Shown here: in pieces, positions 18,177 to 27,002 of the stretch
Layout of the letters: every line of letters begins with the position of its first letter
How positions within the stretch are numbered: position 1 is the stretch's first letter
DNA from: HyVt-477 sp965224605
GTDB taxonomy: Bacteria; Pseudomonadota; Gammaproteobacteria; Thiotrichales; Thiotrichaceae
DNA: 64,000 nt
Assembly (NCBI GenBank): GCA_965224605.1
Contig: CBDCZP010000008.1
Coordinates: 487,286 to 551,285, forward strand
Reading direction: 5' to 3'
Notes under the pieces: model-generated
What the model was told of the DNA's origin: nothing
The model's database searches: none
Seen by the model: only the letters and a program-made list of their open reading frames with translations
Translations under genes and position numbers: made by a program

Positions 18177-18800
18177 TTACTTCTTCTCAGGACAATTACT
18201 AGTACAAAACTGTCGAGGAATAATACGTCCACCGCAAGATGTGTAGCAGCTATCATAAACGGCTGAACAGCCACATGCTGTGGTACAACTCGCTTGATGT
18301 TGTACAGCCTCAGTCGCTAAAGTAGGCTTATCAGGACGAATAGGTGTTTTCACATTTGAGTATTTCAAGCTACGTAAATTACGCTTAATCTCTTTTTTAC
18401 GATCACAGTAAAGCTTGTCCTTCGAGCATTTGTCTTTATACACTTCATAATCCATCTCCAGCTTATTCAGCTCATACTCACGCTCTCTTTTTTCTGCATG
18501 ATAGCGCTCTTGTTGTGCGGTATAGACTTCTAGCTGATGGGTATATTCACTCAATGCAGACGGTAATGTCTTAGTTGCCATTTGCGCGGCTTTATTTCTA
18601 CATATCTGGTTTTTTGTATTACATGAGTTTTGACAATTATTCTTTTTTACATCACAACGTTGTAAACACGAAGATGCAGCTGGGTTTGTGGGGGGAACAT
18701 ATTCATTTTTAGTAATGTACGTAGGTCCACATGCACTTACCAAAATACTGATAAGGAAAAGTGCGAGTGAAGTCGATAAGAATGTCGTTTTATATTTCAT
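18177..18800 (-). CDS. Cys-rich lipoprotein of unknown function
   Basis: The 207 residues start with a lipoprotein signal (ISILVSAC, lipidated Cys near residue 24). Two Cys clusters follow: one near residues 44-66 with C-x3-C-x6-C-x3-C-x6-C spacing and one near the C-terminus with paired CxxxC motifs. Between them is a charged, probably coiled-coil segment rich in Glu, Lys and Tyr with two further Cys. Fourteen cysteines in the mature chain point to disulfide-stabilised ends in the periplasm or on the outer membrane. I do not recognise the family. It is convergent with the barrel gene. Confidence 0.7.
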   Translation of the reverse strand: MKYKTTFLSTSLALFLISILVSACGPTYITKNEYVPPTNPAASSCLQRCDVKKNNCQNSCNTKNQICRNKAAQMATKTLPSALSEYTHQLEVYTAQQERYHAEKREREYELNKLEMDYEVYKDKCSKDKLYCDRKKEIKRNLRSLKYSNVKTPIRPDKPTLATEAVQHQASCTTACGCSAVYDSCYTSCGGRIIPRQFCTSNCPEKK

Positions 18801-18956
18801 TATGCTTGCCCTGATAAAGTTATTATTAGAAAAAATGATTGATGAATATATGACTCATCGTGTCGTTTTATGTTCAATGTTTTGATTATATTTGAGTGGT
18901 TTTTGTATTTGATATTTAGATATTGTAATTAATTAGCTTCTTAATGTGAATAATTA

Positions 18957-19745
18957 TTAACCATCACACTTTACTGATTTGCCTAGCTGGCTCTCAGTAA
19001 AGTCCAATACGCGATACCATGCATTAGGATCATCCAAAATATAGTGATCAGAATTCCACTCTACATGCTCATAGTGGTAAGGAAACTGGTTTGCTTTTAA
19101 TCGTTGCACTACCTCTTTAGCCATAGCTGCCGACGGCCACATATGATCATGTTTAGCCGATAATAGAAGAACGGAGCCTTTAATCTTTTCAACCTTGATG
19201 CGTGCAGCGTCTACTGCTTTCTTGTTTCTCAATGCCTGTTGATGCATATCTAGATAATTCTCTCCTGAGAGTACACCTTTAACAGTTGCTATAGAAAAAC
19301 GAGGGAAAGAAACAAAAGGTAGCTCTTCTCCTTTATAAGCCCAAGAAGAGTTGCGTTTTAACGTGATATTGCTTGCCTGAAATACAACATGGCTAGGGCT
19401 AATCGCCGCCACCAGATCAATGACGAGGAAATGACTAGCCAGTAAAAGGCTTAACTCTGCACCTTTTTAGACACCAATAACTCCTACGCATCGCTTCGAA
19501 TCTTTTTTGTAATCATTAAATAGGGTTTGAAACTGACCCAGTTCAATCCGGTTTAAGTGTTTTGGAAGCCCTAAATGTTCACCAAAATATCCAACAGTCA
19601 CTACATCGAAGCCTTTCGCTTGCAGGCTTATTACTTCTCGGCTATCACTTTCCCAAATTCCGCCTTCAGAGCCACCTAGTAGAAAAATAACAGCTGGTGG
19701 TTTCTACCCATTGTTCTTTCTTTATAGAATCAACACATCCTGTCT
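18957..19745 (-). pseudogene. Dead BAAT/acyl-CoA thioester hydrolase-like alpha/beta hydrolase
   Basis: Reading the minus strand from ~19,715 gives LLGGSEGGIWESDSREVISL, then GFDVVTVGYFG, LPKHLNRIEL and GVIGV, then a TAA stop at 19,467-19,469, then KGAELSLLLASHF and AAISPSHVVFQ down to 18,957. The family nucleophile motif is GVSKGAE, so the stop has replaced the nucleophile serine codon (TCA to TAA fits). A frame change lies near 19,708, where a stretch reading CVDSIKKEQWVE is in another frame, and the N-terminal half is missing. The C-terminal part keeps the catalytic Asp/His region (SAKHDHMWP, WNSDHYILDDP). It is a decayed remnant cut by the duplicated fragment next to it. Confidence 0.8.
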
Positions 19746-19789
19746 TGTATAGCGAACGGGGTATAAGGTAGGTCATGCTAAAGTAGCGT

Positions 19790-20161
19790 GTCATAGCCAG
19801 CGTAGAAGCGGCTTATGACATAAGCCCGAAATGGGAAATTGGTGGCAAGGTAGCGTATAAAAAAGCAGAAATACGTCAAGATCGTGCCGTAGGGATCTGG
19901 CATGACAATGATGCGACTCTAGCCGCAGTACGCGCTCGTTATCATATGACCCACAACTGGGATGGACTGATCGAATACCACTGGCTCAACTCAGATGCTT
20001 CACAAGATACCCAGCACGGTGCAATGGTATCGATAGATCGCCATATTGGTAAAAACATGAAAGTCGGTGTGGGTTATAACTTCACTGACTTTAATGATGA
20101 TCTTCGTAATACCGAGGGTGATGCAACAGGTTGGTTCATTAACTTTGTGGCTAAGTACTAA
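19790..20161 (+). pseudogene. Duplicated 3' end of the outer-membrane barrel gene
   Basis: These bases encode VIASVEAAYDIS...WFINFVAKY and match 17,525-17,896 at near identity, with a constant offset of 2,265 bases and the same stop position. Only the last ~123 codons are present; a TAG at 19,784-19,786 and unrelated sequence lie upstream. No signal peptide or start is evident, although an internal ATG at 19,946 leaves a 71-codon frame. Changes such as DQ to SP and V to D are scattered, so the copy is not brand new. It is best read as a relic of a tandem gene copy or of recombination. Confidence 0.85.
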
Positions 20162-20231
20162 ACCTACTATTGAATAGCTCTACGGTAAGTGATTTATCGT
20201 AGAGCTATTTATTACCGTCCAGAAAGCAATA

Positions 20232-20259
20232 AACACCCTCCGCCTTAGCAGAGGGTGTT
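20232..20259 (+). terminator. Hairpin downstream of the duplicated barrel fragment
   Basis: AACACCCTC at 20,232-20,240 pairs perfectly with GAGGGTGTT at 20,251-20,259 around a 10-base loop. It lies about 70 bases after the fragment's stop and could be the terminator carried along with the original gene copy, although no T-run follows immediately. Confidence 0.45.
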
Positions 20260-20382
20260 GTAAAAGATAAATGTAGGTCGGATAAGCGATAGCGTCATCC
20301 GACAAAAGCATGTTAATTCAACATCTTGCCGGATGGCGTTCCTTATCCGACCTACTGATTATGTGCCTTTTTCGACACCCTC
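20251..20382. repeat. Palindromic REP-like element with outer inverted repeats
   Basis: GTAGGTCGGATAAG at 20,273-20,286 pairs perfectly with its reverse complement at 20,342-20,355, and the interior (GCGTCATCCGACA against GCCGGATGGCG) continues the pairing. This resembles the GTAGGTCGGATAA-type intergenic palindromes common in gammaproteobacteria. Outside it, gagggtgttgtaaaag and gtgcctttttcgacaccctc form a second inverted pair like the ends of the 17,950-18,114 element. Confidence 0.65.
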
Positions 20383-20447
20383 TAGCAGGAGAAGGAGAGG
20401 TAGCATGTCAAGCTATCCTTGCTAAGCTGGGGTTATTCTGCACAAAA

Positions 20448-22055
20448 CTAGTCTGCGCCTCTTATGCTCATATAGCGCGTAGGATGTATATCCATAACGT
20501 TATCCACCCATCCGCTTATATTTTCATTAACCAGATGCTGAGTAGTGTAATAATAAATAGGAATCAACGGCATTTCTGCTAGTAAAATACTTTCCGCCTG
20601 TTGCATTAATCCAGCTCGTTTTTCTACATTCGTTTCCGCTTCTGCTGCTTTCATCAGCTCATCATATTGTCTGTTTTTCCATGCAGACGGATTCATGGTT
20701 CCTACATCCGATCGAAACAAATCTAAAAAATTGGATGCATCATTATAGTCGCCAATCCAACCCGCTCTGATCAGCTCAAACTGACGTTGAGTACGCGAAC
20801 TTAAATAAACCTTCCATTCTTCATTTCTGAGCTTTGTTTTTACCCCCAGTGTCTGCTTCCACATCGCAGCCACGGCAATGGCAATTTTTTTATGATTCTC
20901 GCTCGTGTTATAGAGCAGCTCAACCTCTAAGGGTTTAGCTTTTGAAAAACCCGCTTTCTCATACAATGCCTTGGCGCGCTCAATTCTATCCTTTTTATCT
21001 AAGCTTTTTTCTTTCATTGATTGGGAGGTGTAAGCCGTCATCCCCGGAGGAACCCAACCCATAGCAGGAATCTCGCCTCCCTTGGTCACTTTCCCAGTCA
21101 GAATATCTCGGTCAATAGCCAGACTCAACGCCCTGCGTAGATTCTTATTATCCTTAAAAGGAGATTTTTCCAAATTCATTGCCAAGTAGTACGTGCCAAT
21201 GTAAGGAGAGCTGTGAAAAGCATTCGGAAGATTTTTTTTAGCCCAATCGATCTGGCTTGATGGAATATCATCTGTTATGTCTAATTCCTTCGCCCTAAAA
21301 CGCTTCATGGCTGCGCTTTGATCTTCCGTGGGATAATAAACAACGGTGTCAATTTTGATCTGGCTTGCTTCACGAAAGTACTCGTTTTTTACTAGCTTAA
21401 GATGGGATTGTGGTATCCATTCAGCTAATTTATAAGCACCGTTTGAAACAAGATTATTAGCCCGCGTCCATTTCTTGCCATGTTTCTCAATGGCTTTTTT
21501 ATTCAGTGGATAAGCCATATGATGAGCCAATAACCCCGGCAAAAAGGAGGTCGGGTTTGCTAACTCAATTTTCAAAGTGTGTGCGTCAAGCGCTACTGCT
21601 CCCAATTTTTCTATTGCTTTTATTTCACTGCTATTAATCGCTTTTGCATGCAAAATAGGCCATAGAATAAACGCATATTCAGACGCTGTTGCAGGGTTAA
21701 CAGCTCGACGTAGGGCATACACAAAGTCTTCAGCTACCACTGGATTGCCATTAGACCAGTAACCGTCTTTACGCAGATAGAACGTCCAAGTTTTACCGGT
21801 TTCATCTTGCTCCCAACGTTCCGCAGCAGCGGGAATCAATTTACCATCAACCCCTTCACCCACTAAACCTTCAAACAAATCCCGTTGGATGTTTGCTTCA
21901 GGTACGCCTGAAGATTTGTGAATATCCAGTGTCTCAGGTTCGGCACCATTTCCCCGATGAAGTGTGGTTTCTGCCTGCTCTGCATACAGGGATGTAAAAC
22001 ATGTCAAATAAAACACAATTAGTGTAATAAAGAGCTTAATCATACTTTTAACCAT
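20448..22055 (-). CDS. oppA: Peptide ABC transporter substrate-binding protein (OppA-like)
   Basis: The 535 residues have a signal peptide (residues 1-25) and the SBP family 5 features: GAEPETLDIHKSSG near the mature start, ANIQRDLFEGLV, PAAAERWEQDETGKTWTFYL, and NGNPVVAEDFVYALRRAVNP. This is the closest match to OppA/MppA-type oligopeptide binders. It acts in the periplasm and hands peptides to a membrane permease, but no permease or ATPase genes adjoin it, so it is an orphan binder here. An in-frame ATG four codons downstream is an alternative start. Confidence 0.9.
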   Translation of the reverse strand: MVKSMIKLFITLIVFYLTCFTSLYAEQAETTLHRGNGAEPETLDIHKSSGVPEANIQRDLFEGLVGEGVDGKLIPAAAERWEQDETGKTWTFYLRKDGYWSNGNPVVAEDFVYALRRAVNPATASEYAFILWPILHAKAINSSEIKAIEKLGAVALDAHTLKIELANPTSFLPGLLAHHMAYPLNKKAIEKHGKKWTRANNLVSNGAYKLAEWIPQSHLKLVKNEYFREASQIKIDTVVYYPTEDQSAAMKRFRAKELDITDDIPSSQIDWAKKNLPNAFHSSPYIGTYYLAMNLEKSPFKDNKNLRRALSLAIDRDILTGKVTKGGEIPAMGWVPPGMTAYTSQSMKEKSLDKKDRIERAKALYEKAGFSKAKPLEVELLYNTSENHKKIAIAVAAMWKQTLGVKTKLRNEEWKVYLSSRTQRQFELIRAGWIGDYNDASNFLDLFRSDVGTMNPSAWKNRQYDELMKAAEAETNVEKRAGLMQQAESILLAEMPLIPIYYYTTQHLVNENISGWVDNVMDIHPTRYMSIRGAD

Positions 22056-22290
22056 AAAAACATTAACTTGCCAAAATATACTGAAGCGTAGAGTAACAAA
22101 TATTTTACAAAATTTTAAAATTACTTGAAATATTCAGATGTTATTAAGAAACATAATGATATAAAACTGATCATAAATAAAACAACATGTATTAAAACCA
22201 CGGTGGGACGGGCTGAGGGGCTTCTTAAACCGATATATAACTATTCAATAGTTTTTAATGGTTGCCAATACTTAAAATATTAAAAAAATA

Positions 22291-22647
22291 ATGAATATAA
22301 ATAAAATAAACTATATAGATTCTTCTCATATTTACCTGCTGAGTAAAAAAACCAGAATCCGGGCAAGCGTCATACTACAAATAGTCATATTTTCGCAATC
22401 ATTGCTTTTTGCTATTCTATTTTGGCTTTTGACCTATTCCGAAATAAGCGCAATTTACGGATTTATGATAGGGTCTCTGGGCACTGTTTCAGGAGCTTTT
22501 TTTCAATGCAATAAAGAACGCTGCACTCAGAAACTTCTTAGAATGAAGTCTTGTATTTCTGATATTTTTAATGCATTTCCTAGGTTAACAAGATCTATCG
22601 CGATCATGCTCATCTTGGTTCCCTACTCAACGACCATGGCAGATTGA
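22291..22647 (+). CDS. Small predicted membrane protein, unknown
   Basis: This 118-residue frame has two hydrophobic helices near residues 26-48 and 52-70 and a weaker third near the C-terminus, with several basic residues and three Cys between. It has no family signature that I recognise. The surrounding DNA is very AT-rich and the start lies in a run of A residues without a clear ribosome-binding site. It may be a real small membrane protein or a chance frame. Confidence 0.4.
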   Translation: MNINKINYIDSSHIYLLSKKTRIRASVILQIVIFSQSLLFAILFWLLTYSEISAIYGFMIGSLGTVSGAFFQCNKERCTQKLLRMKSCISDIFNAFPRLTRSIAIMLILVPYSTTMAD

Positions 22648-22832
22648 GTAAGCTTATTACTCATTATCAGAGCATTCCAATACGTCTGTAAAATACAGAC
22701 TTCCATGAAGCTGCTAGTCAAGACCTAATGTACTAGACCCAATATTACTTCAGTATTTCTCACAATTCTCTTTACCTGTAATCACTCTTTCCTTACGATT
22801 GACAAAATCCTGATAAATCTATGGAGATATTC

Positions 22833-23789
22833 ATGAGTGACACCAAACATTGCAAGCTTCTCATCTTGGGCTCTGGCCCCTCTGGCTATACAGCCGCTGT
22901 TTATGCAGCACGCGCTAACCTTGATCCCGTTTTAATTACCGGTATGGAGCAAGGTGGACAACTAACAACCACGACCGATGTAGATAACTGGCCTGGCGAT
23001 AATGACGGTGTACAAGGCCCTGAGCTAATGGACAGGATGCTCAAGCATGCAGAGCGGTTCGATACTGAAGTTATTTTCGATCAGATTAACTCACTCGACT
23101 TAAGCAAAAAGCCTATTACTCTACAAGGCGATAGTGGGGCTTATAGCTGTGATGCGCTGGTTATTTCTACAGGCGCATCTGCCATGTATCTGGGTCTTGA
23201 GTCTGAAACCAAGTTTATGGGTAAAGGTGTATCCGCCTGTGCAACTTGCGATGGCTTTTTCTATCGCAATCAAAAAGTAGCCGTTATTGGTGGTGGTAAT
23301 ACTGCTGTTGAAGAAGCGCTTTATTTGTCCAATATTGCCGAGGAGGTGTTTCTGGTTCATCGTCGTGATGAGCTACGTGCCGAAAAAATTCTGCAAAAAC
23401 AACTTTTCGAAAAAGCCGAAAACGGCAATGTTACCTTGGTGTGGGATCATGTGCTTGACGAGGTCTTAGGTGACGATTCGGGTGTTACTGGCATACGCAT
23501 CAAGAGTGTTAAATCAGATGAAACTCAAGATATTGATGTACACGGTGTCTTTATCGCTATTGGACACAAACCGAATACTCAGATTTTTGAGGATCAGCTT
23601 GACATGCAAGGTGGCTATATCACCGTACAAAGCGGCACTACCGGCAATGCCACAGCAACTAGCGTCGAAGGTGTTTTCGCTTCCGGTGACGTGATGGATC
23701 ATGTGTATCGTCAGGCGGTCACTTCTGCAGGAACGGGTTGTATGGCCGCACTAGATGCTGAAAAGTATCTCGATAAATTAGCGGGTTAA
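22833..23789 (+). CDS. trxB: Thioredoxin reductase
   Basis: The start is ATG 22,833, six bases after a GGAG ribosome-binding site that an upstream ATG at 22,821 would overlap. The 318-residue product has the FAD-binding GSGPSGYTAAVYAARA, the redox-active CATC pair in ACATCDGFF, the NADPH-binding GGGNTAVEEALYL, and the C-terminal GVFASGDVMD motif. It reduces thioredoxin with NADPH in the cytoplasm. The next gene is aat, a pairing also seen in other gammaproteobacteria. Confidence 0.96.
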   Translation: MSDTKHCKLLILGSGPSGYTAAVYAARANLDPVLITGMEQGGQLTTTTDVDNWPGDNDGVQGPELMDRMLKHAERFDTEVIFDQINSLDLSKKPITLQGDSGAYSCDALVISTGASAMYLGLESETKFMGKGVSACATCDGFFYRNQKVAVIGGGNTAVEEALYLSNIAEEVFLVHRRDELRAEKILQKQLFEKAENGNVTLVWDHVLDEVLGDDSGVTGIRIKSVKSDETQDIDVHGVFIAIGHKPNTQIFEDQLDMQGGYITVQSGTTGNATATSVEGVFASGDVMDHVYRQAVTSAGTGCMAALDAEKYLDKLAG

Positions 23790-23802
23790 ATACGTTAAGA
23801 CC

Positions 23803-24546
23803 ATGACTACAGAGCCCAGTCTCACATTATTGGATCCCACTTCTAGTGACGAAGCTTTCCCTCCTGTGGAAATGGCTTGGGAGGAACCCAATGGCCTACT
23901 CGCAGTCGGTGGTGATTTAAGCCCGCAACGCTTAAGCAATGCCTATAATGCAGGTATCTTTCCCTGGTTCAATGAGAACGAGCCTATTTACTGGTGGAGT
24001 CCCGATCCACGAGCCGTGCTCTTTCCCACCTCCATGCAAATATCACGTAGCTTGCGAAAAACCGCACGTAACAAGAATTATCGCATCAGTTTTGATGAAG
24101 ATTTTTCAGAAACTGTACTCGCTTGTGCCTCACCACGCGCATACAGTAGCGAAACATGGATTACTTCGGGGATGCACAAAGCATACTGTCAGTTACATAA
24201 ATTAGGTAAAGCACATTCTGTCGAGGTTAGAGATGCTAACAATGAGTTGGTGGGTGGATTGTACGGTGTAGTCAGTAGAGGCGTATTCTCCGGAGAATCC
24301 ATGTTCAGCACTGAACGTGATACTTCTAAACTGGCGTTACTCGCGCTGGCTGCACATTTGCATACTTGGGGTTATACATTGATTGACTGCCAATTAGTGA
24401 ATGCACATTTACTATCACTAGGCGCAGAGGGGATGTCTCGGCAAACCTATATAAAGCAGCTAAGAAAATCCCCAATACCTATACCCCATCAATGGCAGGT
24501 TATTGAGGATTTGGATTTATCACGCTGGAATCGTCGTACTGACTAG
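23803..24546 (+). CDS. aat: Leucyl/phenylalanyl-tRNA-protein transferase
   Basis: The 247 residues contain the family hallmarks: FPPVEMAWEEPNGLLAVGGD, AYNAGIFPWFNENEPIYWWS, SPDPRAVLFP, and GGLYGVVSRGVFSGESMFS. The enzyme attaches Leu or Phe from tRNA to N-terminal Arg/Lys of proteins and so marks them for ClpAP degradation (N-end rule). It follows trxB by 13 bases, suggesting co-transcription. It converges with the next gene at a gap of only 11 bases. Confidence 0.96.
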   Translation: MTTEPSLTLLDPTSSDEAFPPVEMAWEEPNGLLAVGGDLSPQRLSNAYNAGIFPWFNENEPIYWWSPDPRAVLFPTSMQISRSLRKTARNKNYRISFDEDFSETVLACASPRAYSSETWITSGMHKAYCQLHKLGKAHSVEVRDANNELVGGLYGVVSRGVFSGESMFSTERDTSKLALLALAAHLHTWGYTLIDCQLVNAHLLSLGAEGMSRQTYIKQLRKSPIPIPHQWQVIEDLDLSRWNRRTD

Positions 24547-24557
24547 CTCGAAAAATA

Positions 24558-25049
24558 CTACTTTTTCTTAACTACATCGACTACCTCATCAACCGCATCG
24601 CTCGCTGCATCTTTTACACTTGACGCGGCATCTCCAACAGCATCAGCTGCTTTTTCTACTACATCGCCAGCGGCGTCTTTCACATCACCTGCGACATCAG
24701 CAACTTTATCAATGGCATCACCCGCAGCATCTTTAACGTCACTCGCTACATCACCCACTTTATCGGCCACATTTCCGGCAGCATCTTTAACGGAGTCAGC
24801 AGCACTCGTCACTGAGTCTTTCGCAGAATCCAGTACACCACCGAGTCCGCCACCCGCAGCACCTGTAGCGGTATTCATACCCAGTAACTTATAAGCCGGG
24901 CAAAAGTTGAGCAGTCCAGTAGCTAATGTTACAAAACCAATAACGATCAGTAACCAACTACCTTTAAAAACAAATAGTCCTAGAATCAGTAATACAACTC
25001 CGACTCCAATACGGATTTTTTTGTCCTGTGTTCCTACATTTACTTCCAT
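24558..25049 (-). CDS. DUF2892 membrane domain fused to LEA-like repeat tail
   Basis: Residues 1-60 form a YgaP-type DUF2892 hairpin of two membrane helices (KKIRIGVGVVLLILGLFVF; FCPAYKLLGMNT). After a Gly/Ala linker, residues ~75-160 are an amphipathic tail built from repeats of the type DxVKDAAGDAxDKVAD, with an 11-residue rhythm, ending in KKK. Such Ala/Asp/Lys/Val repeats resemble group 3 LEA proteins, which protect membranes and proteins in drying or freezing. The arrangement suggests a membrane-tethered disordered or helical tail; whether it faces the cytoplasm is unknown. A GAAGGAG ribosome-binding site precedes the start. Confidence 0.75.
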   Translation of the reverse strand: MEVNVGTQDKKIRIGVGVVLLILGLFVFKGSWLLIVIGFVTLATGLLNFCPAYKLLGMNTATGAAGGGLGGVLDSAKDSVTSAADSVKDAAGNVADKVGDVASDVKDAAGDAIDKVADVAGDVKDAAGDVVEKAADAVGDAASSVKDAASDAVDEVVDVVKKK

Positions 25050-25191
25050 GATATTTAACTCCTTCTTTCATTTAGAAAAAACAGGCACAACAAGTATATG
25101 ACAAGGTTTTGAAAATTTCTCAAACTTCTGCAACGTGATAGCATAGGCTTCCTCATCATTGATTATTAAGAACCCTTGCATGAACTACCAC

Positions 25192-26205
25192 ATGAAAACT
25201 AGCGAAGCATTAAAAAAAGTTACTGAAAAACAAAATCTTAGCGCAGATGAAATGCAATCCGTTATGTCTGAAATAATGACAGGACAAGCAACGCCTGCAC
25301 AAATAGCCGGTTTCCTGATTGGTCTGCGTATGAAAGGCGAGACCGTAGAAGAAATTACTGCTGCTGCTGCCGTTATGCGGGAGCTATCCACAAAAGTTTC
25401 TATAAACTCTACCTCTGCTGTTGATATTGTCGGCACGGGGGGCGATGGCTCAAGCACCTTCAATATCTCTACTGCCAGTATTTTTGTTACGGCCGCAGCA
25501 GGTGGTACGGTTGCCAAGCATGGTAATAGAGCCATCTCTAGCAAATCGGGTTCTGCTGATTTACTGGAAGCGGCGGGTATCAATCTGGATATTAGTCCTG
25601 AACGCATTGCTCAATGCATTAATGAACTTGGGGTAGGTTTTATCTTTGCACAAAAACATCATAGCGCCATGAAACACGCTATTGGACCACGCAAAGAAAT
25701 GGGGGTGCGCACGGTATTCAACTTACTGGGCCCTTTGACTAATCCCTCTGCTGCACCTAATCAAGTATTAGGCGTCTATAGTAAAGAGTGGGTTTTACCC
25801 TTGGCACAAGTGCTCAGGCAACTCGGTAGCCATCACGTTATGGTTGTTCATGCCGCAGACGGAATGGATGAAATTAGTATTGCTTCACCCACCTATGTCG
25901 CCGAGTTAAAAGCAGGTGAGATTAGCGAATACACGATTCAACCAGAAGACTTTGCCATGACGACTCAGGACATTGATCCGTTAGTTGTCGATTCCGCTGA
26001 AGAAAGTCTGGCTATCGTACTGGATGTATTTAATGATACGGCAGGTGCGGCACGCGACATCGTTGCACTTAATGCAGGCGCAGCTATTTACGTAGCCGGC
26101 TTAGCAGACTCCCATAAAGAAGGCGTAAAACAAGCGCTAGAAGTAATAGCTAACGGCGGTGCAACTGCTAAACTTAACGCACTAAAAGAAATGACCAACG
26201 AATGA
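25192..26205 (+). CDS. trpD: Anthranilate phosphoribosyltransferase
   Basis: I place the start at ATG 25,192, where MKTSEALKKVTEKQNLSADE lines up with the usual TrpD N-terminus; ATG 25,180 is possible. The ~337 residues have the phosphoribosyl-binding motif GTGGDGSSTFNIST, KHGNRAISSKSGSADLLEA, and HHSAMKHAIGPRKEMGVRT. It catalyses the second step of tryptophan synthesis. Its stop overlaps the trpC start by four bases. No trpG or trpE is adjacent, and I see no leader peptide or attenuator before it. Confidence 0.95.
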   Translation: MKTSEALKKVTEKQNLSADEMQSVMSEIMTGQATPAQIAGFLIGLRMKGETVEEITAAAAVMRELSTKVSINSTSAVDIVGTGGDGSSTFNISTASIFVTAAAGGTVAKHGNRAISSKSGSADLLEAAGINLDISPERIAQCINELGVGFIFAQKHHSAMKHAIGPRKEMGVRTVFNLLGPLTNPSAAPNQVLGVYSKEWVLPLAQVLRQLGSHHVMVVHAADGMDEISIASPTYVAELKAGEISEYTIQPEDFAMTTQDIDPLVVDSAEESLAIVLDVFNDTAGAARDIVALNAGAAIYVAGLADSHKEGVKQALEVIANGGATAKLNALKEMTNE

Positions 26206-27002
26206 CAAATACCCCTGATATTTTATTAAAGATTCTTGCCACTAAAAGACAGGAAATTGCTCAGCGCTCTGCAAAAAAGAACCTTAACACGCTGATCGAA
26301 GAAGCCAAAAGCGCCGCTCCAGTTCGCCCTTTTATGGGTGCATTGCAAGCCTCTGCCGCAGCTGGAAAACCCGCTATTATTGCCGAAATAAAAAAAGCAT
26401 CACCTAGCAAAGGCGTCATGCGGGAAAACTTTATCCCTGAAGACATTGCCCAAAGCTACGAACAAGGCGGAGCTAGTTGTTTATCGGTATTGACAGACAA
26501 AGACTACTTTCAGGGTAGCGAAGCCTACCTGCAAGCGGCACGCGCGGCTTGTTCTTTGCCCGTGTTACGTAAAGATTTCACCATTGATCCCTATCAGGTC
26601 TATGAAGCCAGAGCAATCGCTGCTGATTGTATTTTGCTCATCGTCTCTGCATTGGAAGACAGCCAAATGGCAGAACTTTATTCTCTGGCTACAGAACTCG
26701 GCATGGATGCGTTAATTGAAGTACATGACGAGCAAGAACTCGAACGCGCATTAAAAATTAATGCGCCGCTTATCGGCATCAACAATCGCAACCTACGTAC
26801 CTTTGAAACCGATTTAAATACCACGATCAGAATGCTGGACGTTATACCCTCAAACCGACTTATCGTAACGGAGAGCGGCATTCACAACCTGGCAGATGTC
26901 CAGCTTATGCGTGATCATCACGTCAACACATTCCTTGTCGGTGAGGCTTTTATGCGCGCAGACAATCCCGGTAACGAATTACAAAACCTGTTTTTCTCAT
27001 GA
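26202..27002 (+). CDS. trpC: Indole-3-glycerol phosphate synthase
   Basis: The 266-residue (beta/alpha)8 enzyme shows IAEIKKASPSKGVMRENF near residue 60, SVLTDKDYFQGS, LPVLRKDFTIDPYQ, IGINNRNLRTFETDL, and VTESGIHN. It makes indole-3-glycerol phosphate from CdRP. It is a stand-alone TrpC, without the TrpF fusion seen in enterics. It overlaps trpD and lgt by four bases on each side, so the three genes are translationally coupled. Confidence 0.95.
   Translation: MTNTPDILLKILATKRQEIAQRSAKKNLNTLIEEAKSAAPVRPFMGALQASAAAGKPAIIAEIKKASPSKGVMRENFIPEDIAQSYEQGGASCLSVLTDKDYFQGSEAYLQAARAACSLPVLRKDFTIDPYQVYEARAIAADCILLIVSALEDSQMAELYSLATELGMDALIEVHDEQELERALKINAPLIGINNRNLRTFETDLNTTIRMLDVIPSNRLIVTESGIHNLADVQLMRDHHVNTFLVGEAFMRADNPGNELQNLFFS

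Noticed and set aside
20310..20582. 90-codon plus-strand frame
   Set aside because: It runs across the palindromic element and the antisense end of oppA; no coding character.
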